Positions 17,110 through 24,420 of a DNA stretch of 64,000 nucleotides are shown in pieces (within the stretch, counting starts at the first letter, position 1; every line of letters starts with the position of its first letter). The stretch is taken from assembly GCA_963825645.1 (NCBI GenBank), contig CAWGTT010000005.1, positions 310,001-374,000 of the forward strand, in the 5' to 3' direction. This DNA is from JADJPO01 sp963825645. Lineage in GTDB: Bacteria; Actinomycetota; Actinomycetes; Actinomycetales; Kineosporiaceae. The notes under the pieces were generated by a model, which was not told the DNA's origin, made no database searches, and saw only the letters and a list, made by a program, of their open reading frames with translations. The position numbers and the translations under genes were made by a program.

Positions 17110-18444
17110 ATGCGGCGACGGATCCTGCTCGGCCTGGTCGCCGTCCTGGTGGCGGCGTTGGCCGGCGGGCTGATCTACGCACGCCCGTTGCTGAAGACCG
17201 GCACCGGGTATGCAGCGCACAACGCGTGCGCCGTCCGGCTGGTCGCCGGGCGGGACGCCGACGCCCCGGCGCAGGACCTGCCCGACAACCCCCTGGTCCC
17301 CTTCCTGCGGACCTCGGTCGATCGCGACTCCGGTTCCGCACGCTCGGCCGTCCTCGGCGTGCTGTTCGGTCAGACCGCCTACTACACGCCGGGTTTCGGC
17401 TGCACGCTGGCGGCCGACCGGCCGTCCTTGCCAACCCTCCCTCAGGTGGCAGCAGTGACCGGGTCATGGTCCAACGGGCAACCGGTGATCACGTCCGACG
17501 ACCCGGCGGTCACCGCCGCGATCGACGCGGAGTTCGGCTCGGACGCCGAGCAGCAGGCTCGGCTGAACACCCGCGCGGTCGTCGTCGTCCACGGCGGACA
17601 AATCGTCGCCGAGCGATACGCCGACGGCTTCACCGCCGACACCCGCCAGCTCGGCTGGTCAATGGCCAAGTCGGTGGCCAACCTGATGGCGGGCCGCATG
17701 GTGCAGCAAGGCCGGATCGCCCTGCCCGACAACGACCTGCGCCCGGAATGGACCGACGAGCGGGCCGGCATCAGTCTCGAACAGCTGCTCCAGATGACCT
17801 CGGGGCTGCAGTGGGACGAGACCTACGCGCTCGGCACCCCGATCACCCGGATGCTCTACCTGGAGCCGGACATGGGCGGCTACGCGGCCTCGCTACCGGC
17901 CGCCCACTCCCCCGGTACGTACCAGCAGTACTCCTCGGGCACCACGAACATCCTCTGCCAGGTACTGCAGGAACGCTCGGGGCTGGGCAGCGACATGGCA
18001 TTCCGGCTGATGTTCGAACCGCTCGGCATGTCCAGCGCGGTGCTCGAACCGGACGCCGCCGGGCACCCGGTCTGCTCCTCCTACCTGTGGGCCACGCCGC
18101 GTGACTGGGCCGTAGTCGGCCAGTTCGCCCTGCAGAACGGCCGCTGGAACGGGGAGGACATGCTGCCGGCGGGCTGGATGCAGCGCTCGACCACAGTCCC
18201 CGACGTCGCGGGTGAGGAGGACGGCCACGCCGCACACTGGTGGGCCAACCGACGGTCCGACGGCAGGCTGCGGTTCCCGGCGATGCCCGAGGACACCTAC
18301 TGGGCCTCAGGTCACGACGGGCAGCGCCTGTTCGTGGTGCCGTCGGCGGACCTGGTCGTTGTGCGGATGGGCTTCACGCCCGACGAGCAGGACCTCGGCG
18401 TCGACCGGCTGGTGGGTGACCTGACCCGAGCCCTCAGTGGTTAG
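17110..18444 (+). CDS. Serine hydrolase, class C beta-lactamase/penicillin-binding-protein-like
   Basis: The 444-residue protein begins with a membrane anchor or signal segment (LLGLVAVLVAALAGGLIYAR), so the enzyme is predicted outside the membrane. The beta-lactamase-fold motifs are the S-x-x-K box SMAKS near residue 190, the Y-x-N-like loop QQYSSGTTN near 275, and SGHDGQRLFVV near 400 as the KTG/HxG equivalent. Such proteins include esterases, D-aminopeptidases and carboxypeptidases, and most are not true beta-lactamases. The gene is downstream of, and probably coupled to, the NmrA-like gene. Its 3' end meets the LtrA remnant on the opposite strand. Confidence 0.82.
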   Translation: MRRRILLGLVAVLVAALAGGLIYARPLLKTGTGYAAHNACAVRLVAGRDADAPAQDLPDNPLVPFLRTSVDRDSGSARSAVLGVLFGQTAYYTPGFGCTLAADRPSLPTLPQVAAVTGSWSNGQPVITSDDPAVTAAIDAEFGSDAEQQARLNTRAVVVVHGGQIVAERYADGFTADTRQLGWSMAKSVANLMAGRMVQQGRIALPDNDLRPEWTDERAGISLEQLLQMTSGLQWDETYALGTPITRMLYLEPDMGGYAASLPAAHSPGTYQQYSSGTTNILCQVLQERSGLGSDMAFRLMFEPLGMSSAVLEPDAAGHPVCSSYLWATPRDWAVVGQFALQNGRWNGEDMLPAGWMQRSTTVPDVAGEEDGHAAHWWANRRSDGRLRFPAMPEDTYWASGHDGQRLFVVPSADLVVVRMGFTPDEQDLGVDRLVGDLTRALSG

Positions 18445-18449
18445 GGACC

Positions 18450-18690
18450 AGGTCTCGTCGTAGTCAATCGTCAGCACCAGGACGGCCAGACCTGCGAGCA
18501 GCAGAGCGGAGTCGCCACTCAGCAGCCAGGCGGTCGCCGCTCGGTCGTCCGAGGCATGCGCGATCTGTGGGATGAGCACGACGAAGACCAGGTCGTAGAA
18601 CAGCTCGATGAAGCTGACCGTGCGGTCCTCGTCGACCTCCCGCTGCGGACGAGGCGGGCGCGCAAACCGCTGCCGCAGCGCCGGCCTGAG
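18450..18690 (-). pseudogene. LtrA family membrane protein, central part deleted
   Basis: The minus frame starts RPALRQRFARPPRPQREVDE and DRTVSFIELFYDLVFVVLIP, which is the conserved N-terminus of low-temperature-requirement protein A (LtrA). It then passes in frame straight into DSALLLAGLAVLVLTIDY, resembling the last membrane segment of LtrA. About 300 residues of the usual protein are missing in a single in-frame deletion, and no start codon precedes the fragment because a TAA lies just upstream. It is a remnant, although a mini-protein of about 80 residues with two membrane segments could in theory still be made. Confidence 0.65.
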
Positions 18691-18716
18691 CCCTTATGCG
18701 TCACGTGCCGGTGTGC

Positions 18717-19673
18717 TCACCGTGTCTTTCCTCCCCGATCGGCGTCGAGCCTGTCGAACCGGACGCCGGTCAGGTCCACGGAGACCTCCCACAGTCGGCG
18801 CGCGGTCGCCTCGTCCTTGGCTCGGTCGCTGCGACCGACAAGCACCGGGTGTCCACGCACCTCCTGGAACCCGCCGGGTCCGAAGTACTGGTCGCCGGTC
18901 ACCTGCAGGTCGGTGGCGGCTCGTAGCGTCGGCAGCGCACCCATGGCCGCGGTCTGTACGAGCAGGTTCAGAAGCGGTCGCGCCAGCTGAATGGCGTTGT
19001 TGATCAACCCCCCGGGATTCTCGTGGCCGAGGTTGGTGTTGGCCCCTCCCGGGTGCGCGGCTAGCGCGATCGTCGACGCACCCGCCGCGGTCAGCCGGCG
19101 TTGCAGTTCGCGGGTGAACAGCAGGTTCGCCAGCTTGCTCTGGAAGTAGGCGCCTTGCGGCGAGTACGACCGCTCGGACTGCAGGTCCTCGAAGTCGATC
19201 CGTCCGGGTCTGTGCCCCGAGCTGCTGACGGTCACCACCCGGGACATGTCTGTGGCGAGCAGCAGCGACAGCAGCCGCCCGGTCAAGGCGAAGTGGCCGA
19301 GGTGGTTTACGCCGAGCTGCTGCTCGAAACCCTGCGCCGTCGTGCCGTAGGGGGTCCACATGATGCCGGCATTGTTGATCAGCCCGTCCAGCCGGTCCTG
19401 CTCCGACAAGACCCGCTCCGCCGCGGCGGCCACCGAGTCCAGGTCGGCCAGCTCGACCACGAACGGTGCGAGGCTGCCCAACGGGCCGTCCTGCTCGATC
19501 CGGGCGATGGCATCGCGCGCCTTGGCCTCGGTGCGGGCTCCCACCAGCACGTGGGCGCCGTGCTCGGCCAGTGCGCGGGCGGTCTCCCACCCCAGCCCAC
19601 TGTTCGCGCCTGTCACCGCGAACACACGCCCGGACTGGTCCGGGATCGACGACTCGGTCCATCGCTCGTTCAC
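18717..19673 (-). CDS. Short-chain dehydrogenase/reductase (retinol dehydrogenase-like)
   Basis: This 318-residue classical SDR has the cofactor loop TGANSGLGWETARALAEHGA, NNAGIM after the fourth strand, the catalytic Ser in VVTVSSSGHRPGR and Tyr-Lys in YFQSKLANLLF. The length and the H-P-G-G-A-N-T-N-L element resemble the retinol dehydrogenase/light-dependent protochlorophyllide-reductase-like group. The substrate is unknown. GTG 19673 is chosen because GAGGAG lies seven bases upstream; the stop of a short upstream AraC-like fragment overlaps this GTG as GTGA. Confidence 0.85.
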   Translation of the reverse strand: MNERWTESSIPDQSGRVFAVTGANSGLGWETARALAEHGAHVLVGARTEAKARDAIARIEQDGPLGSLAPFVVELADLDSVAAAAERVLSEQDRLDGLINNAGIMWTPYGTTAQGFEQQLGVNHLGHFALTGRLLSLLLATDMSRVVTVSSSGHRPGRIDFEDLQSERSYSPQGAYFQSKLANLLFTRELQRRLTAAGASTIALAAHPGGANTNLGHENPGGLINNAIQLARPLLNLLVQTAAMGALPTLRAATDLQVTGDQYFGPGGFQEVRGHPVLVGRSDRAKDEATARRLWEVSVDLTGVRFDRLDADRGGKTR

Positions 19674-19780
19674 GACGTACTCCTCGTAGCTGGGAAGGGC
19701 CGGTAGAACGAGCTGGGCTCCTCGTAGCCGAGCAGGCAAGAGATCTCCAGGTCGGGGATCGATTCGCGCGTGTACGTCAT
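19670..19780 (-). pseudogene. AraC-family regulator, C-terminal HTH remnant
   Basis: A 36-codon frame starts at ATG 19780 (GAGGAG 11 bases upstream) and encodes SIPDLEISCLLGYEEPSSFY followed by RPF. LLGYEEPSSFYR is the second helix-turn-helix of AraC-family regulators, where SxxxIAxLLGYxExSSFxRAF is typical. The rest of the AraC protein is absent. The fragment's TGA overlaps the GTG of the SDR gene, so it now behaves as a translated leader for that gene. Confidence 0.5.
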
Positions 19781-19919
19781 GTCGTCGTTACTCCTCGGTC
19801 GTCTCGCCAGAGCGAGTCTGCCCGTCGAACGACGCCACGGCAGTAGCAGAACGCGCCAATCCTGGCGCGGTCTGCGCCACAGGGTGCGCCCGACCGTTTG
19901 CCTCGCGGCCTTTCAGGAC

Positions 19920-20426
19920 TCAGGAGGACTTCTTGACCGCTCGCTTGCGCGGGGCCGGCGCATCAGCTGCGGCGGCTTGGGGCGCCGCCGCGGCGGGCGA
20001 CTTCTTCGCCGGTGCCTTCCTGGCGGGCGCCTTCTTGGCGGGAGCTGTCTTCGCGGGGGCCGTATCGGCAGAAGGCGCCTCCACAGCCGGCTTCTGCTCG
20101 GGTGCGACCGGCGCGGCAGGCGCGGCAGGCGCGGCAGGCGCGGCAGGCGCGGCAGGCGCGGCAGGCGCGGCTGCCTCGGTCTCGTGAGCTCCGGTCAGGG
20201 ATAGCAGGCGGTGGGCGAAGCGTTGGTTCACGTCGAGCACCGTCTGAGCGAAACCGAAGGCCGAGTCGATCATTCGGTCGGGATCGAACGGGAGGTCGAC
20301 CGAGGGAAGATGAGGGGCGCGGTCGTTCCAGGCGCGCACTGCATCGACGACAGCGTCCTGGCTTCGCCGGACCTGCTCGAGGGTCTGCTCGTTGAGGCTC
20401 TTGATGAGGTCACCGGGGTCTGGCAT
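19920..20426 (-). CDS. Phasin-like granule-associated protein with Ala/Pro/Lys-rich tail
   Basis: The protein has 168 residues. Residues 1-85 form amphipathic helices of the phasin type (LIKSLNEQTLEQVRRSQDAV, then MIDSAFGFAQTVLDVNQRFA), similar in pattern to the second phasin at 20539-20820. A low-complexity linker of AAP units follows, then a basic tail of KKAPA/RKAPA repeats resembling the histone-H1-like tails found on some actinobacterial proteins. Phasins coat polyhydroxyalkanoate or lipid granules; a basic tail could tether granules to DNA (inference). ATG 20426 is chosen because GGAAGGAAG lies just upstream. Confidence 0.7.
   Translation of the reverse strand: MPDPGDLIKSLNEQTLEQVRRSQDAVVDAVRAWNDRAPHLPSVDLPFDPDRMIDSAFGFAQTVLDVNQRFAHRLLSLTGAHETEAAAPAAPAAPAAPAAPAAPAAPVAPEQKPAVEAPSADTAPAKTAPAKKAPARKAPAKKSPAAAAPQAAAADAPAPRKRAVKKSS
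20110..20172. repeat. Nine-base tandem repeat GGCGCGGCA, six exact copies and one variant
   Basis: Six exact copies followed by GGCGCGGCT run from 20110 to 20172. On the minus strand they encode the AAP linker of the phasin-like protein. Because the unit is a multiple of three, changes in copy number would lengthen or shorten the linker without shifting the frame. Confidence 0.9.
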
Positions 20427-20477
20427 GGTCTTCCTTCCCTCGACGTTCGCGTTGTCCATAGTGTGCTGACATGGAGA

Positions 20478-20514
20478 TCGGGGGAGCCACCCGGATCACG
20501 GGCGACTCCCCCGA
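20478..20514. terminator. Hairpin between the two phasin genes
   Basis: TCGGGGGAG at 20478-20486 pairs with CTCCCCCGA at 20506-20514, giving nine-base arms around a 19-base loop that itself contains a CCCG/CGGG pair. It lies between two minus-strand phasin genes. It could end or attenuate transcription from the upstream gene, setting different levels of the two proteins. Confidence 0.55.
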
Positions 20515-20538
20515 CGACTCATGCGTGGTCGGCTAGCC

Positions 20539-20820
20539 TTACTCGGGCTTGGCGGCCGCCAGCAGCTTGTGCACGAACTCCTTGTTCAGGTCGAGCAGCT
20601 GGCCGGCGAAGTCGTAAACGGAGTCGACGATCTGCGCGGGGTCACCGACGGCCTGCTTGAACTCGGCCGGAACCTCCGGCATTGCCGGAGCCTGCGGGGT
20701 GATCTTCGCCACACCCTCGCGCCAGGCCTGCAAGGCCTCGAGCGTGGCGGACTGGCCGGACTTGATTGCCTCGAGCGCCTGGGACTGCATGGCGGCAAGG
20801 GCTTCCTGAGGGGTCTGCAT
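20539..20820 (-). CDS. Phasin family protein
   Basis: This 93-residue protein, MQTPQEALAAMQSQALEAIK onward, has amphipathic helices rich in Ala, Gln and Glu and ends FAGQLLDLNKEFVHKLLAAA. This resembles the phasin domain that coats polyhydroxyalkanoate granules. The helix VDSVYDFAGQLLDLNKEFVH parallels IDSAFGFAQTVLDVNQRFAH in the neighbouring protein, so the pair arose by duplication. A strong ribosome binding site (GGAGAG, five bases before the ATG) suggests abundant translation, as expected for a granule coat. It lies downstream of an XRE regulator. Confidence 0.75.
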   Translation of the reverse strand: MQTPQEALAAMQSQALEAIKSGQSATLEALQAWREGVAKITPQAPAMPEVPAEFKQAVGDPAQIVDSVYDFAGQLLDLNKEFVHKLLAAAKPE

Positions 20821-20922
20821 GATCTCTCCTGCGTTGGTTGTCGTTCGATCTACGGTTCGGACGCATCAGCGACGATGCCGGGCTCTGGCGACGCCGTCCC
20901 TGTCTGGGTCGGCGTCGCTGTT

Positions 20923-20958
20923 AACTATATTGAGCGCTCGCTCAGTATGTCAAGCGCG
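20923..20958. promoter_or_regulatory. Putative operator upstream of the phasin gene
   Basis: This AT-rich segment in a very GC-rich context holds AACTATATTGAGCG, then the dyad TGAGCG-CT-CGCTCA (20931-20944), then CAGTATGTCAAGCG. The sequence ACTATATTGAGC recurs as ACTATATCAAGC at 21424-21435 just before the XRE regulator gene. The shared motif suggests that one protein, most simply the XRE regulator, binds both upstream regions. Confidence 0.5.
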
Positions 20959-20981
20959 CAGGACCGGAACCCGCGGTCCGC

Positions 20982-21380
20982 TCACCTCGGATCGCGCTCG
21001 GCATGCGTGGCCAGGTAGCTGCGATACACGGTGAGCAGCGCGTCCTTCTCCGCCGCAGTCAGCCGTGGGTCGGCCAACACCGCCTGGTCCACCCCGCTGG
21101 GCCCGGCACCGGAGGAACCGGCATCCTCGGGACTACTGTCCCCCACACTCTCGCGCAGCAGCTCCTCCACCGTCATGTGCAGCGCCTCAGCGATCTGGGT
21201 GAGCACCTTCAGCGTCGGGTCGTGCAGGCCACGCTCGATCTGGCTGAGATAGGCGTTCGACACCTGGGTCGCCCGGGACAGCTCTCGCAGGGACATGTTC
21301 GCCAACTCGCGCTGGGACCGGATGAAGGCCCCCATCGCGTCACGTTGGGCCTGCCATGCCCCGGAGATCGGATCGGTCAT
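20982..21380 (-). CDS. XRE-family HTH regulator, probable phasin/granule regulator
   Basis: The protein has 132 residues with a Cro/C1-type helix-turn-helix near residues 18-72: MGAFIRSQRELANMSLRELS, then VSNAYLSQIERGLHDPTLKV. A flexible Ser/Gly/Pro linker and a C-terminal helix, LTAAEKDALLTVYRSYLATH, follow. Relatives sit next to storage-granule genes in actinobacteria, and here the gene is 161 bases upstream of a phasin gene on the same strand, so control of granule coating is the likely role (inference). GAGGTG precedes a double ATG; I chose the second ATG (21380). Confidence 0.75.
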   Translation of the reverse strand: MTDPISGAWQAQRDAMGAFIRSQRELANMSLRELSRATQVSNAYLSQIERGLHDPTLKVLTQIAEALHMTVEELLRESVGDSSPEDAGSSGAGPSGVDQAVLADPRLTAAEKDALLTVYRSYLATHAERDPR

Positions 21381-21423
21381 CATCACCTCGCACCGGACCA
21401 GAAGCCGCTGAGGAACGATGCTC

Positions 21424-21437
21424 ACTATATCAAGCAA
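21424..21437. promoter_or_regulatory. ACTATAT motif before the XRE regulator
   Basis: ACTATATCAAGCAA lies about 45 bases upstream of the XRE start. Its first twelve bases match the phasin upstream motif at 20924 (ACTATATTGAGC) at ten positions. It may include the promoter -10 region or an autoregulatory operator. Confidence 0.4.
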
Positions 21438-21470
21438 CTGACGCCGGTACCTGCGACCCTGGACGCACGG

Positions 21471-22049
21471 TCACGAGGGCCGCGCGTTCCAGGACTGGAC
21501 GGCGTGGAAGCCGCGATACGGCGTGAGCACGCTGATCGTCCCCGTGTCGAGCGGGAACTGGTCCCCGCGCGAGAGATCCAGTCCCAGCCAGACCAGGGTG
21601 AGTACCCGCAGCGAATGCCCGTGTCCGAAGCAGATCACCTGGTCGGCGCCGCTGCTCTCCACCCGCTCGATCACCCGTCCCAGCCGCTCCCGCACCTGGG
21701 TCCCGTTCTCCCCTCCCGGCGGGGGCGTATCGTCCCAGATCCGCCAGCCCGGAAGCTCCTCGCGGATCTGCGCGCCGGTCCGGCCCTCGTAGGCGCCGTA
21801 GTGCCACTCGGCGAGGTCGGGATCGACCTCGAGCCGTCCGGCCGGGAACCCCGCCAGGAGAGCGGTTCGCCGCGCCCGTAGCCGTGGGCTGCACAGCACC
21901 AGGTCGAACATGTCCGGGTCGAGCCGTGCGCGCAACGTCTCGACCTGCGCCACGCCGCGCTCGGTCAGGTCGAGATCGGTGACCGAGGTGTGCCGCTGCG
22001 CCCTGCTCCACTCGGTCTCGCCGTGACGGACGAGGGTGATCGAGGTCAC
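21471..22049 (-). CDS. Histidine phosphatase superfamily (phosphoglycerate mutase-like) protein
   Basis: This 192-residue protein starts at GTG with TSITLVRHGETEW. The catalytic RHG with the following E is present, the second catalytic His is in CFGHGHSLRVLTLVWLGL, and the acid-base Glu region is LAEWHYGAYEGRTGAQIREE. This is a branch-1 histidine phosphatase, possibly acting on a sugar phosphate or acid phosphate, though the substrate cannot be fixed. The GTG at 22049 overlaps the aroQ stop as GTGA, so the two are translationally coupled. Confidence 0.85.
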   Translation of the reverse strand: MTSITLVRHGETEWSRAQRHTSVTDLDLTERGVAQVETLRARLDPDMFDLVLCSPRLRARRTALLAGFPAGRLEVDPDLAEWHYGAYEGRTGAQIREELPGWRIWDDTPPPGGENGTQVRERLGRVIERVESSGADQVICFGHGHSLRVLTLVWLGLDLSRGDQFPLDTGTISVLTPYRGFHAVQSWNARPS

Positions 22050-22582
22050 GAGGACTCCCGGACGACGTGATCCAGCCCACCGACCAGCCCACCGACCAGC
22101 CCGGTCATCGCCAGCGGGTATCCCGCGATCCCGAAGCCGACGACCACACCGCGGGCCACCGCGGAGACGACGGAGTGGTGCCGGAACTCCTCCCGGGCGT
22201 GCACGTTCGAGATGTGGCATTCGACGACCGGCAGCCCCGACCCGGCGATCGCGTCCCGTAGTGCCACCGAGGTGTGTGTCCAGGCACCAGGGTTGATCAC
22301 CGCACCGATCACCTCCCCGGCAGCGTGCCGACGTCCGGCGTCATGGACCCACTCGACGAGTTCGCCCTCGTGGTTGGTCTGAGCACACTCGACGGCCACA
22401 CCGAGCCGCGCAGCGTGCTCGCGGCACAACGCCTCGACGTCGTCCAGGGAGTGCGCCCCGTACACGTCGGGCTCCCGGCGGCCGAGCAGGTTCAGGTTGA
22501 CCCCGTTGAGCACGAGCACGGTGCCAGCGGCCCGCCCACTCGTGCCCGCAGGACCACTCGTCGACTCAGCACCAGTCATCAC
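22046..22582 (-). CDS. aroQ: 3-dehydroquinate dehydratase, type II
   Basis: This 178-residue enzyme of the shikimate pathway converts 3-dehydroquinate to 3-dehydroshikimate. The motifs are complete: NGVNLNLLGRREPDVYG carries the catalytic Arg and Tyr, NPGAWTHTSVALRDA binds substrate, and VECHISNVHAREEFRHHSV carries the catalytic His and the flexible-loop partner. An N-terminal extension of about 20 residues (MMTGAESTSGPAGTSGRAAG) precedes the core, so a later start is possible. The C-terminus is extended by a Gly-rich MTGLVGGLVGGLDHVV. Its stop overlaps the phosphatase start. Confidence 0.93.
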   Translation of the reverse strand: MMTGAESTSGPAGTSGRAAGTVLVLNGVNLNLLGRREPDVYGAHSLDDVEALCREHAARLGVAVECAQTNHEGELVEWVHDAGRRHAAGEVIGAVINPGAWTHTSVALRDAIAGSGLPVVECHISNVHAREEFRHHSVVSAVARGVVVGFGIAGYPLAMTGLVGGLVGGLDHVVRESS

Positions 22583-22616
22583 CGGCCATATCTTGCCCCA
22601 CCTAGGCTGGGCACTT

Positions 22617-23216
22617 ATGACGGCACCATGGGGTCCACGCTGGCACGCTCAGACCGAGCGACCGGCCCGGCTCAGCGACGTGCCGTTCGCGCAGCTGCCG
22701 ACCGAGCTGCGACTGCTGCTGGCCTACGAGGGCACGCTGGCGGGAGCCCTGGAGGCCGTCGTCCTGGCCCCGATCATCGCCGACGTCGAGGGGCACGAGG
22801 AGATGCGCTTGGACGCCGACCACGCCCGTTGGCTGTGTGCTCGCCCCGGCCAGCCGGCACTAAGCCGGCGGACGGCGCTGCGGACCGCCACCACCGGTCA
22901 GCTGCTCGTGCACGCTGACTCGGTGCTGTTGCTGGACCGGTTGCCCGCCGAGTTCGTCGCGGCGTTGGCGCAGGCTCCCGGCGGGCTCGGCGAGGCGTTC
23001 GCGGCGCTGGCGCTGGAGACCCGCCGCGAGCTGCTCTGGTTCGGCCGCACGCCGTTGCGTGGCCTGCGACCCGGTGATCGGGCGCTCGCCGGGAGCACCG
23101 GAGTCTCCCGCTGCTACCGCCTGATCGTCGACGCCGTTCCGGTGTGCTGCATCGAGGAGTCGTTCCCGGACACCGTTACCAGCCACCTCGAACCCGGCCC
23201 GGTCAGCAGCGGGTGA
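22617..23216 (+). CDS. Chorismate lyase-like (DUF98/UTRA-like fold) protein
   Basis: This 199-residue protein has LPTELRLLLAYEGTLAGALE at the N-terminus, then LLVHADSVLLLDRLPAEFVA, LALETRRELLWFGRTPL and a final CYRLIVDAVPVCCIEESFP. The sequence E-R-x-L-L-x-x-x-G-x-x-T/L-x-x-L-E near the start and the R-x-Y-x-I-x-x-x-x-x-P-x-x-x-I-x-E-x-F-P end are features of the chorismate-pyruvate lyase-like family. It is divergent from aroQ with start codons only 34 bases apart, which fits use of a shikimate-pathway product. True lyase activity is inferred, not shown. Confidence 0.7.
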   Translation: MTAPWGPRWHAQTERPARLSDVPFAQLPTELRLLLAYEGTLAGALEAVVLAPIIADVEGHEEMRLDADHARWLCARPGQPALSRRTALRTATTGQLLVHADSVLLLDRLPAEFVAALAQAPGGLGEAFAALALETRRELLWFGRTPLRGLRPGDRALAGSTGVSRCYRLIVDAVPVCCIEESFPDTVTSHLEPGPVSSG

Positions 23217-23268
23217 TCATCCGTTGGCTGTTCGCCATGCAGGATCAGTCCTTGCGCCGCGATCTCGG

Positions 23269-23736
23269 TCACGGCAGGGGCGGCAGTGCCCCGGTTCTCT
23301 CATAGGCGCTGAGCATGTCGATCCGACGCTGGTGCCGCGGGTCATGGCTGAACGGCTCGGCGAGGTAGGCATCGACGAACCCCGCCGCCTCGCCGCGGCT
23401 GTGCATTCGGGCGCCGACCGCGAGCACGTTCGCGTCGTTGTGCTGCCGAGCCAGGACGGCCGTCTTGAGGCTCCAGGCGAGGGCCGATCGGACGCCGCGC
23501 ACCTTGTTGGCCGCGATCTGCTCCCCGTTGCCTGACCCGCCGATCACGATGCCGAGGCTGTCCGGATCCTCCACAACGGCCTGGGCGACCCGCAGGCAGA
23601 ACGGCGGGTAGTCGTCCAGCGGGTCATAGCGGTGCGGGCCATGGTCGACGATGTCGTGGCCGAGCTCGTTCAGGTGCCCCACGAGGTGCTGCTTCAGCTC
23701 GAATCCGGCGTGGTCGCTGCCCAGATGAACGCGCAT
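23269..23736 (-). CDS. rpiB: Ribose-5-phosphate isomerase B
   Basis: This 155-residue LacAB/RpiB family protein interconverts ribose 5-phosphate and ribulose 5-phosphate in the pentose phosphate pathway. MRVHLGSDHAGFELKQHLVG gives the substrate-binding DHA motif. The active-site loop reads GIVIGGSGNGEQIAANKVRG, so the Cys of the E. coli type is replaced and the Glu variant known from mycobacterial RpiB is present. ANVLAVGARMHSRGEA completes the fold. Length and ends match the family. The next minus-strand gene upstream is the DsbA-like oxidoreductase. Confidence 0.93.
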   Translation of the reverse strand: MRVHLGSDHAGFELKQHLVGHLNELGHDIVDHGPHRYDPLDDYPPFCLRVAQAVVEDPDSLGIVIGGSGNGEQIAANKVRGVRSALAWSLKTAVLARQHNDANVLAVGARMHSRGEAAGFVDAYLAEPFSHDPRHQRRIDMLSAYERTGALPPLP

Positions 23737-23787
23737 GGCCGCAGTCTGTCAGGTGGTCGCGGCGCCCCGGGGCCACCAGGTGGCGCT

Positions 23788-24420
23788 TCAGGCGTCCGGG
23801 AAGCTGGGCCCCTCGGTCCGGGTGCGCTTGAGCTCGTAGAAGCCGGGAACCGAGGCCACCGCGACCGCTCCGTCCCACAGCCGGGCGGCCGTCGCGCCGC
23901 GCGGCGTCGGGGTGACCACCGGGCCGAAGAAGGCCACTCCGTTGACTGCGATCACCGGCGTCCCGACGTCGTCCCCGACCAGCTCGATAGCCCTGGCCGT
24001 ACTCGCCCGCACGACCTGGTCGTGCTCATCGGCGTCCGCCGCCGCGAGCAGGTCGGGCGGCAGCCCCACCTCGGCCAGGGCCTCGGCCAGCACTGCATCC
24101 TGGTCCTTGCGCCCTCCCGGGTGCAGCCGGGTACCGATCGCGGTGTAGAGAGGCAGCAGGGAATCCTCGCCCTCTCGCTCAGCCGCGGCGGCGGCCACCC
24201 GGACCGGTCGCCAGGCCGTCTCCAGTCCCTTGCGGTAGTCCTCGGGAAGGTCCCGACCCTCGTTGAGCACCGCCAGGCTGAACAGGTTCCAGGTCACGTC
24301 CACCGGACGGAGCGTCGTCACCTCCAGCATCCAGCGAGAGGTCATCCAGGCCCACGGGCAGATCGGGTCGAACCAGAACTCGGCGCGCTCACGTGCCTGC
24401 TCGTCCGAGGTCGCTTCCAT
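23788..24420 (-). CDS. DsbA-family protein, mycothiol-dependent nitroreductase-like
   Basis: This 210-residue thioredoxin-fold protein with an inserted helical domain begins EFWFDPICPWAWMTSRWMLE. The FDPxCPWxWxTSRW motif belongs to the actinobacterial DsbA-like group that includes the mycothiol-dependent reductase Rv2466c. Here the second Cys of CPWC is Ala, leaving one active Cys, which suits a monothiol mechanism with mycothiol (inference). The cis-Pro region is VGTPVIAVNGVAFFGPVV. No signal peptide is present, so it acts in the cytoplasm. ATG 24420 is the first start that keeps family homology. It is divergent from pepN. Confidence 0.85.
   Translation of the reverse strand: MEATSDEQARERAEFWFDPICPWAWMTSRWMLEVTTLRPVDVTWNLFSLAVLNEGRDLPEDYRKGLETAWRPVRVAAAAAEREGEDSLLPLYTAIGTRLHPGGRKDQDAVLAEALAEVGLPPDLLAAADADEHDQVVRASTARAIELVGDDVGTPVIAVNGVAFFGPVVTPTPRGATAARLWDGAVAVASVPGFYELKRTRTEGPSFPDA

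Noticed and set aside
17110..18444. Serine hydrolase as an antibiotic-resistance beta-lactamase
   Set aside because: Motifs fit the broad class C-like esterase/peptidase group, the tyrosine motif is YSS rather than YAN, and no resistance context is present.
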